DNA of 64,000 bases from Citrobacter amalonaticus (GCF_018252635.1 NZ_JAGTXM010000001.1:620122-684121); one strand, 5' to 3'; numbered from the stretch's first letter, positions 35,853-45,685 are shown. Program-made: numbers and translations. The notes: generated by a model from the sequence alone, not told the origin.

Positions 35853-36896
35853 TTATGGTTTGTCGCTCGGCGCCGCGGCGCTGATCTCGTCCACCATAGG
35901 TTTTAGATCCGGGTATTTATCCAGAAATGCTTTCCAGACCGGCTGTACGGCCTGCGCGAAGAACGCGCGATCGGTTTCCCGGAATGTGACGCCTTTGGCT
36001 TCCAGGTTTTTAATCGCTTCCAGCTCTTTCTGGCTGGCCTGCTGGCGTTCGTATTCCGTGGCTTCTTTCGCTGCGGCCAGCACATCGGCACGTAAAGACT
36101 CCGGGATCTGCTCGAAGCTCTTCTTGTTCATCGCAATCATCAGCGGGTTATAGCTATGGCGGGTCAGTGTGCCATTTTTGATGATTTCATAATATTTGCT
36201 GGCGTAGATGGTGGGGGCATCATGTTCAACGCCATCGATCACGCCCATTTGCAGGCTGGAATAGACTTCTCCGCCCGGCATTGGGATGGCAACCGCGCCC
36301 ATGTGATTCAGCGTGGCGATAAAGTTAGGCACCGGCAGCACGCGGATTTTCAGATTCTTTAAATCCTCCGGTTTTTCAATCGCCTTCTTGGTGTAAACGT
36401 TGCGCGCGCCGAGGTTATAGCCATAACCCAGCACCATTACGTTTGCTTTATCCATCATCAGTTTAGACAGTTGCTCGCCGGCTTTGCCGTCCAGCGCTTT
36501 CCCGACCTGGTCATAGTCTTTAAACAGATAACCCAGATCCAGCACGCCCACTTCTGGAACCAGCGTGGCCCAAATTGAGGTACCTGAAATCATCATGTTT
36601 ATGGCACCGATACGAACCTGCTGTGTGGCATCGGCTTCTTTTCCCAGCATGGCGTTGGCGAAATAATTAAGCTTAATCTGTCCTTTTAATTTCTCGTTTT
36701 TATTCAGGTTTTCCTGGAATCGGTTGAACCAGATGTAGTGTGCAGAGGAGTCATCTCCTGGCAGAGACGAGTAAACACGAAAATTAATTGCTGCCTGGGC
36801 TGAAGCGCTCAGCACACTGCCTGCAATCAGGGCGCTACTGAGGCAAGCGAGTGCCAGAAAACGTCTGGCTGAACGAAACGGTGTTGTTTTCATCAT
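35853..36896 (-). CDS. TRAP transporter periplasmic binding protein (DctP family)
   Basis: The 347-residue protein has a long signal peptide (about residues 1-35, ending ASAQA). DctP features follow: FRVYSSLPGDDSSAHYIWFNRF near the start, LKNLKIRVLPVPN with the conserved ligand-binding Arg, and GVIDGVEHDAPTIYASKYYEI. It binds the substrate in the periplasm. First gene of the TRAP-SDR-mutarotase operon. Its promoter region contains the operator shared with the lacI-type gene. Confidence 0.92.
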   Translation of the reverse strand: MMKTTPFRSARRFLALACLSSALIAGSVLSASAQAAINFRVYSSLPGDDSSAHYIWFNRFQENLNKNEKLKGQIKLNYFANAMLGKEADATQQVRIGAINMMISGTSIWATLVPEVGVLDLGYLFKDYDQVGKALDGKAGEQLSKLMMDKANVMVLGYGYNLGARNVYTKKAIEKPEDLKNLKIRVLPVPNFIATLNHMGAVAIPMPGGEVYSSLQMGVIDGVEHDAPTIYASKYYEIIKNGTLTRHSYNPLMIAMNKKSFEQIPESLRADVLAAAKEATEYERQQASQKELEAIKNLEAKGVTFRETDRAFFAQAVQPVWKAFLDKYPDLKPMVDEISAAAPSDKP

Positions 36897-37345
36897 GATT
36901 ATCCTTTCTCACAGTGTAGAGGTCGTGATAACGCCATCTGGCAAGGCGGACGCAGCCAGCTGGTTTAACGAAAAAGTCGCTGATTCTGTTTTCTGTAACG
37001 TTTTAGTGTAACGTTACAGACGCTATCCGACTCATTATGCAAATGCAATATGCATCCCTTCATCAACGTGAGTGATATGCGAATTTTGTGGCGGCCATCG
37101 CTAATTTATCGGTGTGTGTTACAAAACCGAAACGGAGTGTTCGCTGTTTAGTCACTGTTTAGCGAGGCAAGGAACAGAAACGATATTTCTTCAGTCGTCG
37201 CAGGCGCAGACAGCTATCTGCGAAAACTGATTTGCGCGTGCCTTGCGATAACTTTTACGCATAGCCGCTTAGAAAATGGCATTTTTTACATAAGCATCAA
37301 GGTGATAGTGTCATTTGAAATTGTAGAGAAAGCGCGGTACAGGTG
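36897..37345. other. Divergent intergenic region between dctP and the racemase gene
   Basis: This 449-bp stretch carries the operator element at 36994-37019 and presumably both divergent promoters. Apart from that no open frame or stable hairpin was identified. Confidence 0.5.
36994..37019 (-). promoter_or_regulatory. LacI-type operator of the TRAP operon
   Basis: A perfect TGTAACGTTACA lies at 37007-37018 and an imperfect copy starts at 36994. On the minus strand CTGTAACGTTACACTAAA (37019-37002) equals, in the same orientation to the gene, the element at 31379-31396 before the lacI-type gene. Confidence 0.75.
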
Positions 37346-38080
37346 ATGAAACATACCATTGGGATACTGGGCGGCATGGGGCCCGCAGCAACGGCAGACA
37401 TGCTGGAAAAATTTGTTGAACTGCGCAGCGCCAGTTGCGATCAGCAGCATATCCCGCTCATTGTTAGCTCAATTCCGGACATTCCCGATCGTACTGCCTG
37501 CCTGCTCTCTGGCGGTCCTTCCCCCTTGCTCTACCTTGAGCGTTATCTGCATATGCTGGAAGATGCGGGGGCCGAGTGTATCGTCATCCCCTGTAACACC
37601 GCGCACTACTGGTTTGAAGATTTACGGGCAGTGGCAAAAGCGGAAATGATCAGCATTCTCGATGCCACGCTGGGTGAGATCCCTCCCGGTGTAACCCGCA
37701 TCGGCCTGTTGGCAACGAACGCCACGCTGGCAACGGGGTTATATCAGAAGAAAATGATGGCGCAGGGACTCTCGCTGATTCAGCCGGAAGAGGCCGGTCA
37801 GGAGCAGGTTATGCAGGCAATTTACGCATTGAAAGGCGGTGATAAGGCCGCTGCGCAAAGTTTGTTGTTTCCCCAAATTGAGCGACTGATTTCCCACGGA
37901 GCGCAGGTCATCATTATGGGCTGCACCGAGATCCCGTTAATTGTGGCAGGGCATGAGAACACATTCGGGCGCCAGTTTATTGATTCAACCGCATCCCTGG
38001 TACACGCCGCTATTCGCTGGTATGAGTCCTGGCCAGATACGCAGATAGAAGAGCCTGTGCAACAGGTTGCCTGCGTTTGA
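37346..38080 (+). CDS. Aspartate/glutamate racemase family protein
   Basis: The protein has 244 residues from ATG at 37346; a GTG directly before it is also in frame. Both catalytic cysteines are present: CIVIPCNTAHYW and IIMGCTEIPLI. N-terminal IGILGGMGPAATADML is the family signature (aspartate racemase, YgeA type). It interconverts L- and D-Asp or Glu, cofactor-free. It is divergent from the TRAP operon and convergent with hypT, 7 bp away. Confidence 0.88.
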   Translation: MKHTIGILGGMGPAATADMLEKFVELRSASCDQQHIPLIVSSIPDIPDRTACLLSGGPSPLLYLERYLHMLEDAGAECIVIPCNTAHYWFEDLRAVAKAEMISILDATLGEIPPGVTRIGLLATNATLATGLYQKKMMAQGLSLIQPEEAGQEQVMQAIYALKGGDKAAAQSLLFPQIERLISHGAQVIIMGCTEIPLIVAGHENTFGRQFIDSTASLVHAAIRWYESWPDTQIEEPVQQVACV

Positions 38081-38087
38081 ATTGCGA

Positions 38088-38996
38088 TCAGGGGACGGTA
38101 CGCAGGTGGCGCAACTCCTTCCAGAACCGCTCCGCCAGGGGCGTCATCCGTGTATCCATTCGGTAGGCATACGCCTGGATAGGAATAATCAGCTCGTCCT
38201 GGTCCAGCACAATGAGCTGTTTATTACGAATCTCCTGACGAATCGCATACTCCGGGAGCCAGGCGATTCCACACCCGTCCAGCGCAACCTGTTTAAGCAA
38301 CTCACTCATCGAAGAGACAAAAAACGTGCTGAAACTTAGCTCGGCATGGCGGGTCAACGTCCGGTTGATAAGCCGTCCCATGTAGGAGTTTTGGCTATAG
38401 TTGAGCAGCGGGAAAGCGGGGCGGTCGAGTGTGTATCGCGGTTTGCCGTTTTCATCGCTTGCGCAGACGGGGAACAGTTGCGACTCGAACAAATGAATAT
38501 TAGCAAACGGAGGCTGAAGTAGGTTTTCATCATAATAAGAGAAGATGAAGTCACTTTGCCCTTCCCGCAACATATCGACAGCCTGATCGACGTCGATCGC
38601 TTCAACCGACCAGGTAAACTGGGTTGGCATCTGGCTGACAATACCGGGTAATAATCCAAGTGAGAGGGAGTGCGCAGCGGCAATCTTGATTTTACGCAGC
38701 GTGAAATCGCTGCCGCCACGCAGTTCAGCCAGGTTGCTTTCCAGTTGTTGTAGCAGATGACGTATCTGAGAGTGAAAGATTTTTCCCTGCTCGGAAAGTT
38801 GCAGCGGCGAGACCTGACGATTGAACAATTCAACGCCAACCGCGTTTTCCAGCGCGCGAATACGACGGCTGAAGGCGGGTTGCGAGACATTACGAATAAT
38901 CGCAGCCTGAGAAAAATTTCGGCACTTTTCCAGGGTCAGAAAATCATACAGCCATTTCGTTTCAATGTTATACAAACCTGCACCACTCACATCCAT
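38088..38996 (-). CDS. hypT: Hypochlorite-responsive LysR regulator HypT (YjiE)
   Basis: This 302-residue protein aligns over its full length with E. coli HypT/YjiE: NIETKWLYDFLTLEKCRNFS, then NVSQPAFSRRIRALE in the HTH, and FSTFFVSSMSELLKQVALDG late. E. coli HypT is switched on by methionine oxidation with HOCl. Gene order hypT-iadA-yjiG-yjiH is that of E. coli. The N-terminus before the HTH is extended as in E. coli. Confidence 0.93.
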   Translation of the reverse strand: MDVSGAGLYNIETKWLYDFLTLEKCRNFSQAAIIRNVSQPAFSRRIRALENAVGVELFNRQVSPLQLSEQGKIFHSQIRHLLQQLESNLAELRGGSDFTLRKIKIAAAHSLSLGLLPGIVSQMPTQFTWSVEAIDVDQAVDMLREGQSDFIFSYYDENLLQPPFANIHLFESQLFPVCASDENGKPRYTLDRPAFPLLNYSQNSYMGRLINRTLTRHAELSFSTFFVSSMSELLKQVALDGCGIAWLPEYAIRQEIRNKQLIVLDQDELIIPIQAYAYRMDTRMTPLAERFWKELRHLRTVP

Positions 38997-39069
38997 TGAT
39001 CATCACCTGTCAGCCGTCTGTTTGCGCCATTTTACGGGCATTCACACGGCTGACAACCGATTACGCTTC

Positions 39070-40236
39070 TTACTCGAAGGTGCCCTTCACGCAGGCTTTA
39101 CCGTCAGCCACCATTTGTTTGCCGTGGGCATAAACCTGCTCAATACACAATTCCGGCGTCATCACCAGCAGGTCGGCATCCTTACCGGGGGCGATTTCGC
39201 CTTTAGTGGAAAGGTTAAGGAAGGCAGCCACACTGGCCGTCAGCGGACGCAGTGCGTCGGTCAGGGTAAATCCGTAATCGTTGACGAGCGATTGCACGGT
39301 TTCAAGCAAACTCTCGAAGCCCGCCACGCCAATTCCGGTCAGTTTTCCGGCATCATCAAACAACGGCTGGCTACCATTACCATCAGAACTGACCGTTATC
39401 CGGGCAAGCGGTACACCGGCTTTCACTGCACGCGCTACCCCCTCAGCCGGTGCAACCGGATCGGGAATACCGCTAGTGATATCAATGGTTCCGCCTTTGA
39501 GAGCGAAGGCCAGCGCTTCTTCAAACAGTGCTTCATTGCGGTTAACGTGGGTTGGAAGCAGCTTACTCATCGGCACATCGCTGTTTTCAAGAATGTCATA
39601 CAGCGGCTTGAGCCCCTTTTTGCTGTCACCCATATGGAACACGCTAACCCCAGGTTTGCCGCCCAGCAGTCCACCCACGCGGGATTCCGCTGCCATGTTT
39701 GCCAGTTGATAATCACCTGGGGCGGCAGAGCGGTGGTCAGAGACGGCGCATTTTACGCCGATGACGCGATCGATCAGCGCCACATCTTTTTCTACGGAAC
39801 CGGTGATCGTCGGTGAAGGGACATGGTAAGCGCCGGTTAACATCCAGGCGGTGATCCCTTCTTCATTTAGCGCCCGGGTTTTTGCCAGCAGGGATTCCGG
39901 ATGGCGGGTGACGGAGTCGGTGCCGAGCAAGCCAATGACGGTCGTGACCCCGGCTTCGGTCAGTCTGCTCAGTCTGACTTCTGGCGTTCGGGTCGTGGGG
40001 CCCGCTTCGCCGCCGCCGCCAATCAGGTGAACATGCTGATCGATAAAGCCAGGACACAGAATCCGCCCTTTGAGATTGATAACCTTACAATCCGGCACAA
40101 TGTGAGGCGAGATATCGTGTGCAACGGCAATAATCTTGCCGTTGGCGAGAAACACGTCGCAAATCCCCTGGTCTTCAGGAGTGTAAAGGTGCGCACCCTG
40201 CAGCAACGTAAATTCTGCAAAGGATAAATCAGGCAT
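39070..40236 (-). CDS. iadA: Isoaspartyl dipeptidase IadA
   Basis: This 388-residue protein matches E. coli IadA throughout. Binuclear-zinc site of the amidohydrolase superfamily: GFIDQHVHLIGGGGEAGP, the carboxylated lysine in GVKCAVSDHRSA, HMGDS, LPTHVNRN and VSSDGNGSQ. It hydrolyses beta-aspartyl dipeptides from damaged or degraded protein. Located 12 bp downstream of yjiG. Confidence 0.96.
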   Translation of the reverse strand: MPDLSFAEFTLLQGAHLYTPEDQGICDVFLANGKIIAVAHDISPHIVPDCKVINLKGRILCPGFIDQHVHLIGGGGEAGPTTRTPEVRLSRLTEAGVTTVIGLLGTDSVTRHPESLLAKTRALNEEGITAWMLTGAYHVPSPTITGSVEKDVALIDRVIGVKCAVSDHRSAAPGDYQLANMAAESRVGGLLGGKPGVSVFHMGDSKKGLKPLYDILENSDVPMSKLLPTHVNRNEALFEEALAFALKGGTIDITSGIPDPVAPAEGVARAVKAGVPLARITVSSDGNGSQPLFDDAGKLTGIGVAGFESLLETVQSLVNDYGFTLTDALRPLTASVAAFLNLSTKGEIAPGKDADLLVMTPELCIEQVYAHGKQMVADGKACVKGTFE

Positions 40237-40248
40237 GGTAATTCCCTT

Positions 40249-40710
40249 TTAAACAATGAGTTGCATAACCCAGATCGACAGTAATGCGTTGATGGCGCAT
40301 ACCGCAATGATGTGGGGATAATATTTGGCGTTCACTTCGGCGGTACCGAGGCAGCGGCCTACGTTCTGCACAGGGTTACCCATCAGGTATATCGCCGGGA
40401 GCAGAACCGTTACGTCGTGACCATTTAACGCCCCCGCCGCGAGCAGACTGGCGGAAACGCCTACCGCGCCGCCCATGCTCATTAGCGACGCTAACAGCAC
40501 GGTGGCCGCTTCACCGGGAAGTCCCCACAGTGCCATGATCGGTTGGCAAATGTGTCCAACCCAGTCGAGTAAACCGGTAATTTTCAGCGCCTGAATAATG
40601 ACGAACGCCATGACCACGTTTGGCAGCAGGTTAGTAGTGGCAATCGTAAAGCCGCGGCGGGCGCCGTCGATAAACATGTCCATGACATTTTTGCGAACCT
40701 GAGTGGTCAT
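40249..40710 (-). CDS. yjiG: Inner-membrane protein YjiG
   Basis: This 153-residue membrane protein has the Gate-type (nucleoside-recognition) fold. Motif MGGAVGVSASLLAAG and LMGNPVQNVGRC. It overlaps yjiH by 4 bp (ATGA), so the two are translationally coupled and probably form a two-part transporter, plausibly for isoaspartyl dipeptides given iadA next door (inference). Confidence 0.9.
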   Translation of the reverse strand: MTTQVRKNVMDMFIDGARRGFTIATTNLLPNVVMAFVIIQALKITGLLDWVGHICQPIMALWGLPGEAATVLLASLMSMGGAVGVSASLLAAGALNGHDVTVLLPAIYLMGNPVQNVGRCLGTAEVNAKYYPHIIAVCAINALLSIWVMQLIV

Positions 40711-41393
40711 GCTTGTGCTCCTTGCGGTGGGTTACGGCGTTCTTCAAAATTGATCCAGATACGTAGCAGATTCGCGCCGACAAATTTAAACACCAGAATG
40801 ACGGCCAGCGGGACGATAACAGACGTTCCCAGAAACGCGAAGACGGCGACGCCAGAGGAAAAATAGTTGGTGATAATCGCGCTGCCGCTGGTCTGGTATG
40901 CTGCAAAAATGACTTTATCGCGCTCAGTGATTTCGCCATCCTGCGCCAGTTCTTTCGTCATACCCGCAGCCGCATCGGTATTTTGTAAATTCGCGATAAG
41001 CGCCAGCGAGCAGATGCCCGGAATACCCAACAGCGGTTTCAGGATCGGCGTCATCAGCTGTTGAGCCGCTCGCAATCCGCCAAGACCGTCGGTGATAGAA
41101 ATAATCCCCAGTGACAAAATGACTGACGGCGCGAGTTCCAGCGCGAAAAGGAAACCATCTTTTGCGCCAGTACCGCCGGCGCCCCGGAAGGTTACGGTCG
41201 TTTGTCCAGCCCCATTCGCGATCTGACCAAATGAACCGTTCAGCACGGTAAAATCAAAAACACGCCACCAACCTTCCGTTCCGGAAAATACGCCGGAAAA
41301 GAAAATGATGGTCAGAAAAAATGCCAGATACCCTTTAAGTCCGACTTTTTCTGTTGTAAGCGGCAGCGCCGCCTGTTCCCCTTGTTGCGCCAT
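40707..41393 (-). CDS. yjiH: Inner-membrane protein YjiH
   Basis: This 228-residue membrane protein has several hydrophobic segments (GYLAFFLTIIFFSGVFSG near the start, ALELAPSVILSLGIISI). First gene of the yjiH-yjiG-iadA unit, same order as E. coli. Partner of YjiG. Confidence 0.9.
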   Translation of the reverse strand: MAQQGEQAALPLTTEKVGLKGYLAFFLTIIFFSGVFSGTEGWWRVFDFTVLNGSFGQIANGAGQTTVTFRGAGGTGAKDGFLFALELAPSVILSLGIISITDGLGGLRAAQQLMTPILKPLLGIPGICSLALIANLQNTDAAAGMTKELAQDGEITERDKVIFAAYQTSGSAIITNYFSSGVAVFAFLGTSVIVPLAVILVFKFVGANLLRIWINFEERRNPPQGAQA

Positions 41394-41873
41394 AGCGAAC
41401 CCCGTTATTTTTTTGATGATGTGTGTTTATCGCGACAGGCCAAAAGTGGCCCGAACGCAATGACCTTATCAGTCATGTGGATAAGGGGAAAATGCAAGAA
41501 TGTTTCGCACTATGCGTTTCTTGCATAATGCGGTAGGCAGAACCGGAATAACACCACCAGCCAGTTTCCGCCAGGTTTTACCATTGCCAGATAATTCCTC
41601 CGCCATTGGTGTAACGTAAGTCGATACAACGGCATTGTTTCAGACATTCAGAACATTGCTTCACACGGTGCGATAGCCACAGTCATCACGATCGCGTATG
41701 AGTGAGTATCCGATACCTTATTTTTAAATATATTCTGTTGGGAGGGGGGAAATTGGCGAGAACAGTGAGCTGTTCCTCACGACAAAGGTTAATGCAGGAG
41801 ATAACCTGCCGTATTGTTTACACTATTCTCAATAACATAGCGGACTTAACGCCTTATGTTTTTCGGGGGAATT
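41394..41873. other. Divergent intergenic region between yjiH and the EvgA-like gene
   Basis: 480 bp without gene. The first half presumably carries the yjiH promoter, the second half the evgA-like promoter. No strong inverted repeat of regulator type was identified. Confidence 0.45.
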
Positions 41874-42503
41874 ATGAGTGAAATACGTTCTCGCACGGCA
41901 ATTATAGTGGACGATCATCCTCTGGCGCGTATGGCTATTCGCGGTGTGCTGGAGAAAGATCACGTTACTGTTCTCGGGGAGTATGAAGACGGTGCGGTTG
42001 CGCTGAACAGTCTGGTAAAAACGACAGCGGATATTGTGGTTATTGACGTTGAGATCCCCGGTGTCAATGGTGTTGAGCTGGTGGAGAAGCTCAGAGCGAA
42101 GCACTATCCCGGTGTGCTGGTTGTTGTCTCCGCGAAAAACGATCGTTACTACAGCAAGCGCTGCGCGCAGGCGGGGGCGAACGCGTTTATCAGTAAAAAG
42201 CAGAACATGGATAACATCCTGGCAGCCATTAACGCAGCGCAGAATGGGTATACCTACTTTCCCTTTTTCCCTGAAGAAGCCTCCGAAATCCTGACCGACT
42301 CGCAGCGTCTGGAGTCCCTTTCAACACAAGAGATGAAAGTCATGGGACATGTGCTGAGCGGTCTGGACAATTCGCAAATTGGCGAGATCATGCATATTAG
42401 TGGTAAAACCGTCAGTACTTATAAAACGCGACTAATGGAAAAACTTGGCTGTAAATCATTAATCGAACTGCTCTCATTTGCTCACCAAAATAAGCTGACA
42501 TGA
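41874..42503 (+). CDS. EvgA/BvgA-like response regulator
   Basis: The protein has 209 residues from the ATG at 41874 (GGGGGA upstream). Receiver domain with TAIIVDDHPLAR, phospho-acceptor Asp in DIVVIDVEIPGVNG, VVSAKND and ISKKQ. The C-terminal NarL/GerE HTH is LSTQEMKVMGHVLSGLDNSQ...ISGKTVSTYKTRLMEKLG. It is clearly EvgA-like but diverged from the true E. coli EvgA. The stop overlaps the kinase start. Targets are unknown. Confidence 0.9.
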   Translation: MSEIRSRTAIIVDDHPLARMAIRGVLEKDHVTVLGEYEDGAVALNSLVKTTADIVVIDVEIPGVNGVELVEKLRAKHYPGVLVVVSAKNDRYYSKRCAQAGANAFISKKQNMDNILAAINAAQNGYTYFPFFPEEASEILTDSQRLESLSTQEMKVMGHVLSGLDNSQIGEIMHISGKTVSTYKTRLMEKLGCKSLIELLSFAHQNKLT

Positions 42504-45500
42504 TGATGAATAAATGGCTGATGGTGGTGTTTATTGCTTTATCAATGGGGTGGCACGCGGTTTACGCACAGCAAAAAACGCCCGTTGAACTGGAGCTATC
42601 AGGGTTCAATTATATCTCGCCGGTACCGGTTTATCTGAGTGAGGATGACAAACGTTGGCTGCAACAGAAAAAAAGACTCAAAGTTGCCGTTTATGGTCCC
42701 GGTCTGCCACCGCTTGTTCTGACAACGCTTACTGGACGTTATCGGGGGATGAATGCTGATTATCTGGCATTAATCCAACATTCCCTTAATACACGAATAA
42801 GTGTGATGGCGTATCCGGATCAGGCTGATGCAGTTGAGGCGCTAAAAAAGGGTGAGGTCGATACGGTATTGACCGGGCTGGAAGGGCAATCCTGGAGTGA
42901 CGAAAGTGTTCAGCGTTCTCTGCCCCTGATTCATTCCTGGCCCAATTTAGTGACTTCCCTTGGCAATGTGATGGCGCCATTGCAGAGTGCGCAACGTACG
43001 AATGTGGCAATTGTTAACCACTATCCGGATGCTGATTTTATCCGTCAGTCCTTTCCTGATGCCGAGATCGATAACTATAGCAGCTATCAGGAGGCGCTGA
43101 ATTCCGTCAATAATGGAAACAATACCTGGTTTTTCGGTGATTCACTCACGACCAGTACCTGGCTTTCCCAGGAGTTCAGCCTTGCGCTGACTACGGTAAA
43201 GTATTGGCCAGCTCCGCAGAGAAAAAGCCACTTTCTATTTTTACCCGCACAGCAACGTTTGCGGGACATTGTCAATAATACCCTTAGTGCAATTGATGAA
43301 AATGTTCATGGTCAAATTGCCCAGTCGATGATTGATAAAAGCAATCTCTCCTTCCTGATAGAACCTCTGAACCTTACGCCACGCGAAAAGCAGTGGTTGA
43401 ATAACCACAAAACACTACGCGTGATTATTAATCCCTGGTTTGCACCTTACACGATGGTTGATGGCAGCCAGCAGACGCGAGGTATTGTTGGCGACATCCT
43501 TAATTTAATTAGCCTGGAAACAGGTATTCAGTTTGAGACCGTTGTCGTCAAATCGAATAAAGAGATGATCGCTGAAATGAAGAAAGGTAACTGGCATATT
43601 GTGCAGGCTGCCACCTATGATCTCAGCCGAGAAAATTATCTCTCTTTTACTCACCCCTTTATCACCACACAATTCGTTGCCGTTATCAGAAAAGAGGAAA
43701 GTAAAGAAAATGTGTTGCGACCCGGTAATCATATCGCAATCAGCGCCGATCATACTTTACTGGCTACGTTGAAGGCGCAATATTCCGGCATTGTGTGGGA
43801 AGAGGTGGAAAATTCCAGCGTGGCATTGAATCTGGTCGCCACAGGAAAAGTGGACGCGGCCATTTCAAACCAGTTGACCGCGCGTTATCTGAGTGAACAT
43901 TACTATCCCGATCAGCTTTCCTGGATACCGCTTACCGGAGAAGAGCCTGCGGCAATTAGTTTCGCGGTGCCCCGTTCTGAACCAGAGTTACGGCAAATTC
44001 TGGATAAAGCGTTAGATGATATTCCACAAAAAGAAGTTCTGCAGATCGTCAGCAAATGGATCCGTCTGCCGGATGTCAAAATAGATACCTGGGAGTTATA
44101 TAACAGGCCTTTTTATCTGGTGGCTACGTTAGCGTCGTTACTGATACTCAGCACCTTGTTATGGGCAGTCTATCTGGTGCGGGAAGTTCGTGTCAGAAAA
44201 CGTTCTCAACACTTACTCAAAGAAGAGCGGAACAGGGCTCTCAGGGCCAATGAGGAGAAACGTGAATTTCTTTCTCATATGAGTCATGAGATACGTACAC
44301 CGGTAAGTGCCATTATGGGATTCCTTGAACTCCTGCAACTCTCTCCGGCAAAGTTTAGTCCGGAAGATAAAGCGTCAGTGGACCAGGCGGCTCAGGCCTC
44401 ACGTTCGTTATTAAAACTCATTGGTGAGATCCTCGATCTGGAGAAGATTGAATCCGGGTTGTTAGAGATTGTCCCTCAGTGGAAATATCCTGATGAACTG
44501 ATCCAGGACAAAATGACGCTATTTAGCGCGCTGGCGGCGCAAAAAGGGATCGCGCTGCGTTTCGATTCTCGTTTAGACGCGCGTGAGGCAATGCGGCTGG
44601 ATCCGCAATTACTGGGGCAAGTTCTCACCAATATTATCGGTAACGCGGTGAAATTTACCGAACGCGGTGATGTGCGAATTTCCGCAGTGAAACATGAGCA
44701 AACGCTGGTGATTTCAGTGACTGATTCTGGCCCTGGGATGAGTGAAGAAGAACAACGACGTTTATTCACCGCCTTTAGCCAGGGAAAAGCGGGAGAGCAT
44801 CATCGCGGTTCGGGACTTGGATTAGCAATCAGTCGGGCGTTAATGAAGCAAATGGGAGGAACAATCGAACTGCAAAGTGAGATCAATCGGGGAACGACCG
44901 TGACGTTGGGCCTGCCAATCCAGACGTCATTTGACATCACACCCACCGTTACGGACGTTGCTTCGCCTCTGCCAGCATTTCAAGGAACACTCCGGGTATT
45001 AATTGCAGATGACCTTCCTTTCAGCCGGTTACTCCTGAAACGTCAGCTTGCAACGCTGGGGATCATGGCGGATGAAGCCGCCAATGGAGAGGTCGCATTA
45101 CAGTATCTTCAGCAAAGAGATTATGACGTGTTGATTACCGATCTCAATATGCCGGTTATGGATGGTATTGAGCTTACCCGGCAGGTAAGAAAATGTAATA
45201 CGAGACTTGTCATCTGGGGGCTCACGGCAACGGCGCAGGAGCATGAGCGCGAACGTTGCCTGTCGGCGGGCATGAATGCCTGTCTTTTTAAACCCATTAC
45301 GTTGGCGCAGCTTTCTCATTTGCTCGCCGGTGTGAGTGAGACTCACGACACCGTATTTGATCTCGAAAGACTGGCGATGCTGGCGCAAGGCAATCGGGAA
45401 TTGATGCTCCGCGCATTAAAAGATGCGCAGGTAGAAAATCACTGCGATTTAACAGAGGCTTATAAAGCCAGTGAGTCTGGTGATTATCGTCTGGTTAAAC

Positions 45501-45685
45501 ATCATGTTCATCGTATTAACGGTACTGCTCAGCTCTTGGGGGTTGAGACCTTAATGAAAGCTGCGCAGTCATTGGAGGATAAACTCCCGGATGCTATTAC
45601 TGTCACAGAACTGCCTGGTGAGCTTGAGCATATCCAGGCACTGTTGGAGGAACTGGATCTGGCAATCGAGAAATTCACACCTTAA
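42500..45685 (+). CDS. EvgS/BvgS-like hybrid sensor kinase (two VFT domains, no PAS)
   Basis: The protein has 1061 residues. A signal peptide (to about residue 24) is followed by two periplasmic Venus-flytrap domains (about 50-285 and 300-535). One membrane segment lies near 540-560. The phospho-acceptor His596 is in SHMSHEIRTP, followed by the ATPase domain with GSGLGLAISRALMKQMGG. Then come a receiver with Asp881 in VLITDLNMPVMDG and a C-terminal Hpt domain with His1004 in VHRINGTAQLLG. A four-step phosphorelay to the EvgA-like protein follows from this. It is about 135 residues shorter than EvgS because only about 30 residues separate the membrane segment from the His box, so the PAS domain is missing. 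Confidence 0.9.
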   Translation: MMMNKWLMVVFIALSMGWHAVYAQQKTPVELELSGFNYISPVPVYLSEDDKRWLQQKKRLKVAVYGPGLPPLVLTTLTGRYRGMNADYLALIQHSLNTRISVMAYPDQADAVEALKKGEVDTVLTGLEGQSWSDESVQRSLPLIHSWPNLVTSLGNVMAPLQSAQRTNVAIVNHYPDADFIRQSFPDAEIDNYSSYQEALNSVNNGNNTWFFGDSLTTSTWLSQEFSLALTTVKYWPAPQRKSHFLFLPAQQRLRDIVNNTLSAIDENVHGQIAQSMIDKSNLSFLIEPLNLTPREKQWLNNHKTLRVIINPWFAPYTMVDGSQQTRGIVGDILNLISLETGIQFETVVVKSNKEMIAEMKKGNWHIVQAATYDLSRENYLSFTHPFITTQFVAVIRKEESKENVLRPGNHIAISADHTLLATLKAQYSGIVWEEVENSSVALNLVATGKVDAAISNQLTARYLSEHYYPDQLSWIPLTGEEPAAISFAVPRSEPELRQILDKALDDIPQKEVLQIVSKWIRLPDVKIDTWELYNRPFYLVATLASLLILSTLLWAVYLVREVRVRKRSQHLLKEERNRALRANEEKREFLSHMSHEIRTPVSAIMGFLELLQLSPAKFSPEDKASVDQAAQASRSLLKLIGEILDLEKIESGLLEIVPQWKYPDELIQDKMTLFSALAAQKGIALRFDSRLDAREAMRLDPQLLGQVLTNIIGNAVKFTERGDVRISAVKHEQTLVISVTDSGPGMSEEEQRRLFTAFSQGKAGEHHRGSGLGLAISRALMKQMGGTIELQSEINRGTTVTLGLPIQTSFDITPTVTDVASPLPAFQGTLRVLIADDLPFSRLLLKRQLATLGIMADEAANGEVALQYLQQRDYDVLITDLNMPVMDGIELTRQVRKCNTRLVIWGLTATAQEHERERCLSAGMNACLFKPITLAQLSHLLAGVSETHDTVFDLERLAMLAQGNRELMLRALKDAQVENHCDLTEAYKASESGDYRLVKHHVHRINGTAQLLGVETLMKAAQSLEDKLPDAITVTELPGELEHIQALLEELDLAIEKFTP

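Noticed and set aside
38965-39816. 283-codon plus-strand open frame opposite iadA
   Set aside because: Antisense to a full-length IadA with all metal ligands; no recognisable domain or ribosome-binding site.
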